44,750 nt of DNA, taken from assembly GCA_016748015.1 (NCBI GenBank), contig JAAOMT010000638.1:145537-190286 (forward strand), in the 5' to 3' direction. This stretch comes from Geosiphon pyriformis. Taxonomy: Eukaryota > Glomeromycota > Glomeromycetes > Archaeosporales > Geosiphonaceae. The translations under genes and the position numbers were made by a program. Position 1 is the stretch's first letter; every line of letters starts with the position of its first letter. Positions 1 to 10,229 of this stretch are shown one piece after another. The notes under the pieces were generated by a model. That model saw only the letters and a program-made list of their open reading frames with translations. It was not told where the DNA came from and searched no databases.

Positions 1-225
1 ATTAGGTTTAGAAAAGACGATAGTGTTATTTTCTCTTTTAACCCAATCACCAGAGAGTGCTATAGCAAAATACGAGGATCTTGCCGCTAAAATTTGAGAA
101 TGAACATGAAAAGTCCTAGTATTAGGCGCTTCGCCAACAATAATCCTAACATCAGAAAAATTCTGACTATTCAATAAGCTCTCGAAATCGTGAGATAAAG
201 CGTGAAATAGTTGTTGGGGTGCCAT
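1..225 (-). CDS. BTB/POZ domain protein, 5' end only (cut by window edge)
   Basis: Reading the minus strand from the ATG at 225-223 gives 75 uninterrupted codons to the window edge. The peptide starts MAPQQLFHALSHDFESLL, then has the BTB pattern: a SDVRIIVG strand, a short acidic turn, the FHVHSQILAARSSYFAIALS core (about residues 39-58) and GDWVKRE. In BTB proteins this core builds the dimer interface, and many fungal members act as substrate adaptors of Cullin-3 ligases; AM fungi carry large families, often with a C-terminal TLDc or Kelch region. The C-terminus lies outside the window, so the subfamily cannot be told. Family call firm from motif; function inferred. Confidence 0.85.
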   Translation of the reverse strand, partial: MAPQQLFHALSHDFESLLNSQNFSDVRIIVGEAPNTRTFHVHSQILAARSSYFAIALSGDWVKRENNTIVFSKPN

Positions 226-794
226 TGATAAGATGTGAAAAGTTGATTTTAAAAAGAATGGTATTTTAATTTTATATTAATATTAATATACATTGGTTAC
301 CATAAATGATCAACCTGCTGCAGGAAATTTTTTAAAAAGGTAATAATTCCCTTATCATTTAATATCGTTTAAAGTTCTTTTAACAAATAACTTTTATATA
401 CCACAAGTCCATTAAAACTCATTTTATTTGGAAGTTTCAAGAAATTCTCATTGTGAGTTAATTTAGAAGTTTTTTTTATTTAAATCAAAATCCACGAGAA
501 ATAACCTATATTTCTTTGAAAATAAGATTATAAAAGCTGTGCTAAATTAAATACTATGTACAAGTAAAATTTAACCGGGGAAACTTTGGTGTAGGTAAAC
601 AAAATAAATTATTAAATTTATTATAAAGTAAAATATTAAAAAAGCTTTTTATAAACGCAAAATAAATGTTCTTATTTATGTTTAATTTAAAATTAATTAT
701 AAATTTTGACATAATATTATTAATTATTATTAATAAATAACATCTCTCAACCAAATTTTAAATCTCCTAAAATAATTATTAAATTGTGAATTAA
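226..794. other. AT-rich intergenic stretch
   Basis: Upstream of the left BTB gene. Very AT-rich. The small minus-strand ORF inside it (554-754) is low-complexity (N/I/F/K rich) with no motif, so no gene is called. No clear TATA box or RNA gene seen. Confidence 0.6.
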
Positions 795-1550
795 TAAATT
801 TCTTCAACATTATTTTTTTTAAGTGTAATTAAAAAGTTTGAATTTAAATATTCATAATGACTATATTAAATTTTTATAGTAATTGAAATTTTTTAGAAAA
901 TATTTTAAAATTTTTAATGTTAAAAAAATTAATGTGAAATAATGCAAAACAATATTAATTTATTTATTATTCTCATTTATATCACACTTAACTTTTAAAT
1001 CAAATATTGATTTAGAATCAATGTCATAATAAGTACAAGTACAACTGATATAATATTATGCCACAATAAGCATTCTTAAAATCCAATAATAGTCAAAGAA
1101 TGTAGCAAGCAAAAGCTGATCTTTATTCTAAAATCACAAAATTACTTACTATAAAATGTCAAAAAGCTGGAAAAATAGGAAAAATTGAGCACAAAGACGG
1201 AAATAGTCGTCGTAGAAATATTATCGCGAAAAGTAGGTCAATATGTTCATAAAAATTTTTAGTCTTTGCATATATGAAAAACCTACCAATTACTACACCA
1301 ATGCTCATGCAAATTCAAAAGCAGAAACGTATTGAATGGACCAAATTTATTCTTATTTTCTGATGAAACAGCATTTCAACTGTTCTAAACATAATTTAAC
1401 ATTGGTATAAGACCAAAATATCGCACAAAAATTTTTGCATCGAGTGGTTCTTGTATGGAGAGAAAAACCATTTTGTTTTTGACGTATTATAGATGCCAAG
1501 TTTTATATTGAAATTTTGCAACAAAATATTGGAAAATTTAATTTTTTGTC
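795..1550 (+). mobile_element. Decayed Tc1/mariner-like transposon, 3'-truncated, with flanking repeat
   Basis: Broken plus-strand frames give pieces of a Tc1 transposase: a basic stretch near 1120-1230, QKQKRIEWTK near 1316-1350 and SDETAFQLF at about 1359-1385, which carries the first catalytic Asp (codon 1362-1364). Stops and frameshifts occur throughout. Similarity to the copy at 43.4-44.2 kb ends near 1547, before the second Asp, so the 3' half is lost. Upstream, 795-1090 matches the sequence outside the transposon end of that other copy (44440-44600, inverted), so this is a duplicated block rather than only a transposon. A segment of about 260 bp present in the other copy, including the 5' terminus, is missing here. 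Confidence 0.75.
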
Positions 1551-4500
1551 ATATACTGCATATTAATTGATCTTATTTTTTAACTTCTTAAAGGCAATTT
1601 AATAATTTTGTGTTTAATATGTTGTTAGTTTGATATTCATACTTAATTATCTTAATTAATTAATTTATAAGGTATTAGCCACTCATATTATATTATTATT
1701 TTAGTTATTTTAAACTAAATTTTGACTTAATCATTGCCTTGATCATTGATTTTTTTGTTGAATAAGTTATTGACTTAATCACTATCAAAATGTTAATTTT
1801 ATTTTAAATTATTAATAACATCTTTCTTTAAAATTAACTTATATTATTATTATTAAAATTAGGTTAAAATGTAAAAGATTTGCTTTGGTAAATTAGAATT
1901 AATAAGTAAAAGTAAAAAATTAATATGGAATAATAAAATTAATTTTGGAAGTTGGGTCAAATAAAAAGCAAACTGAATTTTTAAATAATTTAAAAGAGAA
2001 AAAATCTTGAACTATTAATTTTTAATTTAACAAAAAAATTTAAAAATGAAAAAAAGTTTGTGATTATTAATAAAAAATAATGCAGCTGCTATAATTTTAT
2101 GTCTCAATTGGCAATTTTAAAGCAAGTTTTTACTTTTTAAACTAATTCTAACAAATACAAATAAAAAACATTAATTAATTCAAAGAAAAACTTTTAAGTT
2201 AATTGGAGAGTGAATGATTTTTTGTAAAAATTTTAAGAAGTTATATCTACATGGTTACTAAACCAAATCGATAATCAGGCCAATAACAAACTAACAACAC
2301 AAAGCAAGTCAATGTTCAAGTCATTAATCAGATTGTTAATCAAATTAATAATACTTCAAATTTTTTTTGTTAAATTAATAATTAAAGATTGATTTTTAAT
2401 TGAGTTATTTATATATTTTTGAGATTATAAATATTGTGAATTAATTTTTGCAATTAATTTTTTATTGTTACTAGATTAAAAACCAATAAGTATGATGATT
2501 TAAGTAACAACGGTAATAAAACTCAGCTTTAAATTTTACTTTTTATTATGAATAACCATCCTGTGATAGTTGACATTAATTAAATAATATTAAAGAAATA
2601 TTAAAGAAATATTAAAGAATTAAAGATTAAATTTTAAATTTTTTATCATATAAAATTTTCAATAAAATCTTAAAAACAATAAAGATTACATTAAGTATAA
2701 ATTATTATTTGGGATACAATTTTAATTTTTATTATATATTAATTGTTAAATCAAATACTAATTCAGAATTATATGATAAAAAATTAAGAAGAAAAATAAG
2801 TAAATTTTTTATAATTCAAAAGTAGTTGAACCTAAAAATTATGTGAAATTCTGCTTTATAATAATTTCTAATTAATTAAAAGTGTCAAAACATTAATGAA
2901 AAACTGGAAGCAAGAGAAGTGGTAAGTATATTTGTAAATAAATCATTATATAAAATGGAAAATCTTATTTGATCCACAAATTTCATTAATGTAAAGTATA
3001 GGCCAGTAAATAAGATTCATTTTTGCTCAAATTTGAAAATCAAGAATGAAACGTAAACGTGGAGAAAAATATTTTTTATATTAGACTTGACAAAGAAATA
3101 AACCTCAATACATTTTTTTTTATATGTATTATTAAATTTACGGTAAAAAACCTTTCGAGGTTTTATACATTATAAAATTTATATTCATGAAATTTGTTTT
3201 TTAAATGGATTTTTTAAATTAAGCTTAATAAAAAATTTTTAATATTAAAGGCTGAAAAAGGTAATAATTTACTACATTTTTAAATTTAATTTTTCATTTT
3301 TAAAAATAATTTCAGTTTTATGAAATTGGTAGAAATAATTATAATGGAAAAAAATATAATTTTAAATATTTTAAAAAGAATTAGAAATAAAAATTATTTA
3401 CTATTGGTGAAAAAAAAGACCATTTTTCAACTTCAATCACCTTTTGAAAGAGGGAAACCAACTTATTTCAACCGATCTCTGAGAATCATTTAATTCGACA
3501 AAAATATTTTGCATTCCTCTTAACCATACAAGTATAAAGGCGTAAAAAATTTGACAAAAAACTTATATTATTCTTGAATCAAATCCAATTTGTGTTCATT
3601 GTAAACATTGCTCAATATTTTCAAACAAAAAAATATTAAAAATTTGTGCAGGTCATATTTATTTGTGTATCTTTAAAGTAACTATATACATGTAAAATTT
3701 TTGATTCCTTAAAAATTTTTCAAATCTTATTTTTTTGACGAATCATTTATTTCAACCTTAACCTAATCAATCATTTTACATGAGATAATCACAAGTTTGG
3801 ACATCTTTCAAAAAAGATTGGAAGGCTAAATTCTTGTCCTAGCCTTTTAATTTTTGCATTGTGACATTAATGAAAACCAGATCTGATCAAATTGGAATAG
3901 AGTTTGTTGAATACTCTCGCTAAATTTGGAAACTTTTTCATGGAGAGAGTTAACTTTGATCCAATCCATTAAGATTGTGATTTGTGAAATGTTCAAAAAA
4001 AGTCAGATGATTTAGAATAAACAATCAAGGGAACTAACTTTTAAAGTAACAAGCATGAAGATCTAGAAATTAAACATTCGTTATCAGATTTTTGTCCTTG
4101 ATTTTCGTTTTGTTTAATACAAAATAAGATGGGAAAAAGTACATTTTTTATCAGATTCTTTGTGTTCGGGCATCCGAAACGCCCGTTATACTTATTTTTA
4201 TGAAGATTAACTGTCAATGAAAATTAATATCCGGCTCTCTGCAGGTATCACGCATATGAAAAATCAAATATCACTTGTAACCAAACAAATATGGAAAATC
4301 AGATAACTCCCTTTTCTGAGAGAATTGTAATTTCATTTTTGCGCATTATTCTTTGAAATGGATTGAATCACCCAGGAGTTGTTCGAGATACGGTGCGTGT
4401 CTGTCCCAAACATAATAACGATAGGCTTTCATATTAAAAATTCCGGGTTTTCCCTGTACTAATTTTTGAACGTATTGCTACTTCGGACTTTCGATTTTTC

Positions 4501-5909
4501 TGCGTTTTTTCGATATTTTTCGAGGTAAGAAAAAGCAGGTAGGGATTTTCACATTTACCATTTTTCGGATAAGATTCATCAAATTGACCTCTTTGTGTGT
4601 AAATATTAGGTAAAGTTTGGGTCAAATGACTTATAATTTTTATCGACGACGATATTTTGAATTATTTTAAATGGAGCCAATTTTTGGGGTATTTTAAATT
4701 TATATATTGATTCAAATTCAAACAATTGAATCAAAATGAAATAATAGCTTTTGTTGTCCATTTTTTACCAAGATTCTCTATTCAAGGTTAGGTTGGAAAT
4801 TAATATTCCCCTATTAAAACTAAAATTCTAACCTTGCGGGATGTTTTAACCCTAAAATTTTATCCAATAAAAAAAATTGTTCATAGTCTTTACGAATTCA
4901 AATTAGAAGGTGATGTTCAAATGAGTTGTAGGCCAAACATTTTTAGAGTTCATTACCTAGTAATTACATTATTTACGGGTTCTTCCGTATGCAAACTGAT
5001 CTTTGTTTTGACCTGGCAATTGTTTCATTTCCACTTTTCATGTTAATATCCATTATGAACCCATTAAATGAATCTTCCCACGTAAAAATTTTGTTCAGGT
5101 GAGCTGAAATCTTTTCAAAAAACCCCCCTTACCGATCAGAGATCTGTTTAACAGAATTAGGTGAGGAATACGTTGTTGAATCATAATTTTTTCAAAAAAT
5201 CAATTATAACAATAATTATTACCTCAGAAATAGATCAATATCTTTCCCGAAGATCAATGAAACCTATCGTGTAAAAAGATTATTATTTCCCTTCTTTAAT
5301 TTAAATAACAATTACGTCATATCTGATGCAAGCAGAAAATCTGGTTTTATTAAATTTTGAAATAAATCAAAAAGGTTTCTAAATCCCTTTAGTTAAATCT
5401 TTGAAAGTAAATTCATTAATTCATGTCAAAGGCTTCTATAGCGTGGAAATTGAAAATTATCTTAAAATTATAAGGCAATTATATGAAAAACCCTCTTTTA
5501 TGAAGTAAAGCTGAAACTTTATAAAAGATCTCGTTAAATTCTGTTGTGATAATTTAAAAGGTAAATCAGGAATAAGAATGTGATAGAATGTGATAAATAC
5601 CTCTAAGAAAAAGTTGCAAAAACAAAGCCTGATTGTCACTTGCAAATTTGTACCATGTGGCACTGAAGGGGAGAATCTGATAACAGTTGCACATACCGGA
5701 AATCTAATTTCGAAAAGGTTTATGGCTTTGATAGCCCTCATGTTTACGGAAAAAGAAATTTGTTTGGAACACACAAAACATTAAAATTTTTATTGTCATC
5801 CCATGGGGCTGTCGGCGTTTTAAAAAAAAACCTTTTACAATATTTATTAAAAGGAAACTGCCAGGTTTTTGATGATTTTCAATCCAAAAAATAATAGTTC
5901 AAAACTTTT
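1551..5909. other. Long intergenic region, no supportable gene
   Basis: 1.6-3.4 kb is near-pure AT. From about 3.4 to 5.9 kb base composition is more balanced, but the short ORFs there (4434-4625 minus, 4834-5046 plus, 5457-5774 minus, 5590-5784 plus) show no domain, have no partner exons with splice motifs and overlap on opposite strands. No tRNA, CRISPR-like or long tandem repeat was found. The mixed-composition part may hold an old decayed gene that I cannot identify. Confidence 0.5.
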
Positions 5910-5910
5910 T

Positions 5911-5918
5911 TATAAAGG
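5911..5918 (+). promoter_or_regulatory. TATA-box-like element upstream of BTB gene
   Basis: TATAAAGG lies 60 bp before the start codon of the downstream BTB gene, in a plausible core-promoter position. Assigned by motif and position only. Confidence 0.35.
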
Positions 5919-5977
5919 CCTCTGCAGAAAACTTTTTTCATAAAATTTCAACAATCAACTGTGTAAGAAAATCAAAA

Positions 5978-6754
5978 ATGTCGAAACACCCACAACACTA
6001 TTATGAAAATGGTGATGTAATACTCATCGTTGAGGATACGTTATTTCGCGTTCACAAACAGGTTCTACAACTAGCGTCACCAGTATTCGACGACTTGTTC
6101 AATCTTGCCTCCTCATCTGAAGACAACTTAACAAAAGTCCCACTTTCAGCCGAATCAGCTGAAGAGTTTGGAATGTTTCTCTCCTATCTTTACCCAACAT
6201 CCTTCGTTGAAATAAACTGGGACAACGTCAAAATTCTTTTACATTTTGGTGATAAATATATGTGCAATAAAGTTCTTCTCGCGTGTGAATGTTTTTTGCA
6301 ACGAAATATTCGACGACACCCATTGAAAATTCTACTCGTCGCCGAAGAATTCCATCTAAAGACCGTTTATCGAGAAGCATCAAAATTGGTATTGGATAAC
6401 TTTTTCGAACATCAAAAGAAAAGAGAATTTCAAAGCCTTTCTCTAATGACACGGGAAAAATTGCACCTAGATTTCTTTAAATATACAAGTTCACTGAATG
6501 ATGTTGCTGTTTACTGGAATACATTCAAAAATAACAATTATTCAACTGCGAGAATATTTAATGAGATTTGTTCATTTCCTCTTAAACCACCTTCCCACAC
6601 GGCTGGCATTTTCTTAAGTTACTGTGCAGGACAATCTATATTAACACCTGAAGAATCACGTTGTGAAGAATATTTCAAAAATTTCATGCCCCTTGATATA
6701 GAAAAGCATACAAAAGATCCTACCATTTACCCCTCTATTGATATTGATTCTTGA
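5978..6754 (+). CDS. BTB/POZ domain protein (single exon)
   Basis: A 258-residue protein in one exon. Residues about 9-108 form a BTB/POZ fold: NGDVILIVEDTLFRVHKQVL (11-30), then LASPVFDDLF (32-41), the variable loop and EFGMFLSYLYP (63-73). It continues into a helical region (about 109-200: NIRRHPLKILLVAEEF, KLVLDNFF) that resembles the BACK-type extension behind many BTB domains. BTB proteins dimerise and often deliver substrates to Cullin-3 ubiquitin ligases. There is no Kelch, TLDc or zinc-finger region. The ATG chosen is the first in frame, sits in a good context (AAAATGTC), and a TATA-like box lies 60 bp upstream. No intron is needed. Balanced codon use sets it apart from the AT-rich flanks. 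Partner and substrate unknown. Confidence 0.88.
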   Translation: MSKHPQHYYENGDVILIVEDTLFRVHKQVLQLASPVFDDLFNLASSSEDNLTKVPLSAESAEEFGMFLSYLYPTSFVEINWDNVKILLHFGDKYMCNKVLLACECFLQRNIRRHPLKILLVAEEFHLKTVYREASKLVLDNFFEHQKKREFQSLSLMTREKLHLDFFKYTSSLNDVAVYWNTFKNNNYSTARIFNEICSFPLKPPSHTAGIFLSYCAGQSILTPEESRCEEYFKNFMPLDIEKHTKDPTIYPSIDIDS

Positions 6755-7621
6755 AAGATTAAAAAATGGTTGTATTGAATGCAATATTTTGTGAACTGAA
6801 TTAACATTTTAAAACAAAAATTTTCGAAAATTTAACCAAGAAAATCAACATCGCTGGCCGACAGTAAATTTTTAATCTTTCGATGCAAAATTATAGAATT
6901 TGATAGATGGTAATTTGTAAATTTGGAATAATCCAAACAAAAATTAATTAAAACAATAATAAAATGGAACACTTTTGTCATGAATTTCTAATTTTTTTTG
7001 CGATTTATAAAGGTGTGCATTTCCTAAACCTCAAAGAAATGATTTCAGAGGTACTCGAGATCACCTCACATAGTGTTTTTACTTCATTTCCTTGGTATAT
7101 TATCATAAAACTAATTGGTTGAAGACTATTGAAACTCAATATTTACAATAAAAAAGCCGAATCCAAAACAAGTCTAATGATTACACATATGGAAATCCTT
7201 AAACTTGTAATACCAGTTTTTGATATTCTGCCCAACTATCCTTTTTTGATTGAAAAAGTTTGTGGCATTCCTTATATGTGGAAATTGATTGGGTCTCGAT
7301 ACAATAAAATAAGATTAAAAACTTGTCGAAAATTTCAAGTTTATGATTTAAATCGAATATGTTGCAAAAAAAAACTGGGGAAATAACTTGATTCACGCTA
7401 CACAAGCTAAATATCCCATTTTCGAAGGCCGATTCAAATCCACAGTTTGGGTTATTTTAGATCGACATTGAAGATGTTTATCTAGTTTTTCAATATCAAG
7501 GGGCAATATTTTGTTGAAGAAAAACAAATAAACCGTGTCTTTTAAAATTTTGTTCGATAATAAATAAAATTTGGTAATAAAATTTTATACCTTTTATTAG
7601 TTATAAATATTTTTTTATATT
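6755..7621. other. Intergenic, no supportable gene
   Basis: 3' flank of the BTB gene, rich in A/T. An 85-residue plus-strand ORF at 7129-7386 and an overlapping minus-strand ORF at 7199-7405 lack recognisable motifs and cover each other. No other structure seen. Confidence 0.5.
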
Positions 7622-7623
7622 AA

Positions 7624-7745
7624 TTTTTTTTTTTTAACGAGTGAGGCCCAATCGCTATCTAATACAATATACAGTGAAATGCTCTAAATTAGACGCGAAT
7701 CACGCGGTTTCTACATGTGACCAACCACTCGGGCCAGTCAAGGCT
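7624..7745 (-). repeat. tRNA-derived SINE-like tail with poly-A
   Basis: On the minus strand a segment of about 110 bp holds TGGCCCGAGTGGTTGG, close to the polymerase III A box of Leu/Ser-type tRNA genes. About 25-30 bp later comes GTGATTCGCGTC, a B-box-like stretch (consensus GGTTCGAATCC). The segment ends in CACTCGTT followed by an A run (the 12-base T run at 7624-7635 on the plus strand). Two spaced internal promoter boxes with a 3' A tail are the hallmark of tRNA-derived SINEs. It does not fold into an intact tRNA. It directly follows the stop of the neighbouring ORF and recurs, decayed, behind copy 2 at 11545-11645, so it may be the 3' part of the larger element. Confidence 0.5.
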
Positions 7746-7748
7746 ACA

Positions 7749-8359
7749 CTACGCTGAATCTACCGAAGTGAACTTACCCAAAACAGCTATCTTATGCATA
7801 ATCGCAACCATACTTTTACTACCAGGAACCAAACCAGTTAACCACGCAGCCTGAAGCTCCCAAAGAACCATCATCCTAGCAAAATTCTTCTCACTGACAG
7901 GAGAATCCGGATTGTCATCAAGCATATTATCATTTGGTAAACCATCCACGTCATATTCACCTTAAGATTAATAACCTTCTTACTCAAATCACTAACAACT
8001 TTTCCAAAAGTGGTAACATTCTTTTCAATTGCAAGAATTTTTTCTTTCATATTAACATCTAAAAAAGAAGATCCAGCCAACTTTGTAACCATAAGAACCA
8101 AAGAACCAATAGGTTTAACAATAGACTTGATTAGCAAAGCCAACTTAGCCAGCTCAAACTTCAGAAAAGTTAACTTGAAGCTGACTGCAGAATTAATAAC
8201 AACAGCAGCAGCAAGAAAAACCAAAAAAGCAGCAGCTTTTGCATAAGATTTTGTATTAGCAAAGCAAAAATTAAAAATCTTAAGGCCAACCACAGACTTA
8301 AACAAAAACTTTGAAAAAAAAGATCGAGACATCTTGCAATCAGAGACCAAATAATCCAA
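7749..8359 (-). pseudogene. Frameshifted ORF with hydrophobic N-half, coiled-coil-like middle and acidic C-half
   Basis: The minus-strand frame from 8359 encodes a hydrophobic stretch (AAAFLVFLAAAVVINSAV), then a heptad-like helix (NMKEKILAIEKNVTTFG, VVSDLSKKVINL). It runs out of frame near 7962, where loss of one base separates it from the C-terminal part: GEYDVDGLPNDNMLDDN, then EKNFARMMVLWELQAAWL, and it ends ...LGKFTSVDSA with TAG at 7751-7749. The C-part uses clearly non-random codons, so the original protein (about 200 residues) was joined by a single-base frameshift. No known domain is recognised. A leucine-rich coiled-coil-like region before a compact C-domain would suit a retroelement ORF1/gag-like protein, but this is speculative. 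Confidence 0.5.
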
Positions 8360-9300
8360 AATTTAACACTTAAAACAGCATCAACAATCAAAAGTTTTTT
8401 TACTAGATACAACTTTTTTTAAAGTACTAATTCTAAAGAATTGTAGCATTCAGATTAGCTTAAGAACCAAAGATAACAATAAAATATCTTAATTGTTAAG
8501 AAAAATTTAGAGATTAAAAAATAAAACAAATGTGATCACTAATTTAAAAAATGAATTCACTAATCTCAAAAGCAATACAGCCAAAAAGAAGATTTACCAA
8601 CTTAGTTTTAAAAGACAATTACTTCTTTTTAATTAAAAAAAAAAGAATTTTAATATTATTCTTATTATCAAAATTAACCAATAAACAAAAACAGTCTTAG
8701 CAACTCTAAAAGTTTTAAAATATATAATAACATACTGTAATTGGCCAAAAGACTTCAAAAACATTCAAAGCATTTTTAATATTATTTACAATAATTTTAA
8801 AAAAAATATAATACAGATCAATAACAGCAAAAACAGAAGTAATAGCTGATATTATAAAAAATTTTACAATCTTAAAAGTAAAAATAAAAGTAATTTAGTA
8901 AACTTAATTTGTATAATAGTATATAAAAATTCTAAAATGCAAATTCTATACAAAACAGCTTAATGTTGTTTTTAAAACCAACTTTACACTAATAAAATTA
9001 TGAACAAATTAAAAAGTAGTCTTAATATAAGCTCATTTAATTTTGAAAAAACATAAAATATTAGGATATAAACTATTTATTCAAAAATTTTTTGATGATT
9101 AAAAATGGTTTTTTAAATATTCTTAAAGATAATACTATCAAAAACAGAAAAAAAAACTTTAGTTTTTATTTGATTAATTTAATTTTTAAGATTAAGTAAC
9201 TTAATAAATTGATTAAATAAAGTTATATGTAAATATATAACTTGTTTTATATTTAAAATTAATATATTAAATAATATAACCAAAGACTAATTCAAATTAA

Positions 9301-10229
9301 AATAAACCAATATGTTTTTATTATTTTTGTTAAAACAAATAATTAATTGCTATTTATATTATAATAAAGTTAAATACTTTAATTAATACTAATAATATAA
9401 AATTAATAAAAAAACCAAAAAAACTAAAGTTTTATTTTTTACAAGAAAAAAAGCTGGCTTTAAAATATTAAGATTAATATTAAAAAACATCAGAAAAAAA
9501 TTGTATCTTAATTGTTTTGGTTTTTTAACTATTTAAACAACAATAAAAAAAGAATAAAAAAAACATAAATTAATTATTAGTTTCTTATTAAATATTTTAG
9601 AATTTTTAGATAATATAAAAATTATATTAAAATTGTTTCTAATAAATTTTTTTTAGAAAAAAAAACTTCTAACCAAAAACAAAAACAGTGTTTTAAAATT
9701 AACAAAAAACTAATTCTTAATTATTTTATTTAAAAAAAGCATTTTTATAAATAGTTTTAATAATTATAAGTACTTTATTGGTAAAAAAATTAGTTGTTTC
9801 AAAAAATAAAAAAATTGCAACTTTTTTACTTTTTGTTTTATTTTTAATCATAAAAATATAAGAGGAAAAAAATTAATTTTTCATTTTTATGTTTTAATTT
9901 TATAAAATATTTTAAAATTTTGCAAAATATTAACACAAAATATTAAGATTTGTAATAACATAATAAATAAAAAATTTTCAAAGTTAAAAATTTTTAAATT
10001 AATAAAATTAAGACAAATATATATATATTTATATTTTAAAACTATTATTTAAATAAAATAAATAATAAATTTTAAAAATTTTTAATATTAAAATTATTGT
10101 TTAACATAAAAAGTAGTTTAAAAATAAATAATTAATATATATTAAAAACCAAATAATAATAATAAAATTATTTAAAAAATTATTAGTATATTAAATTAAA
10201 CCCCTTTTTTATTTTAATTTCTAAAAATA
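9301..10229. other. AT-rich hinge between two inverted element copies
   Basis: Almost only A and T with long homopolymer runs. It lies between the two oppositely oriented copies and may contain their decayed 5' ends. No ORF or RNA gene is supportable. Confidence 0.4.

Larger units (their letters stand above)
7622..9300 (-). mobile_element. Unclassified repeat element, copy 1 (minus strand)
   Basis: Read on the minus strand, this segment consists of an AT-rich 5' part (about 9300-8400), a frameshifted ORF (8359-7749) and a SINE-like tail with poly-A (7745-7624). A second, far more decayed copy lies in opposite orientation at about 10230-11645. Alignable landmarks include an ACTTTTAAGATTGTAAA stretch (near 8870-8890 here, about 10466-10482 there), the AAAGCTGCTGC stretch (near 8225-8240 here, about 11081-11091 there) and the tail. 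The 5' boundary is uncertain. No reverse transcriptase or DDE transposase is seen, so the class is unknown. A non-autonomous, gag-only or LINE-ORF1-like retroelement is an inference from the poly-A tail and the coiled-coil-like ORF. Confidence 0.5.

Noticed and set aside
5457-5784. Overlapping opposite ORFs (105 and 64 residues)
   Set aside because: No domain, no splice partners, no codon bias; each covers the other.
8010-8412. ORFs on the plus strand (8010-8246) and in another minus frame (8170-8412)
   Set aside because: Shadow frames of the frameshifted minus-strand ORF; Leu/Ala-rich composition comes from its repetitive codons.
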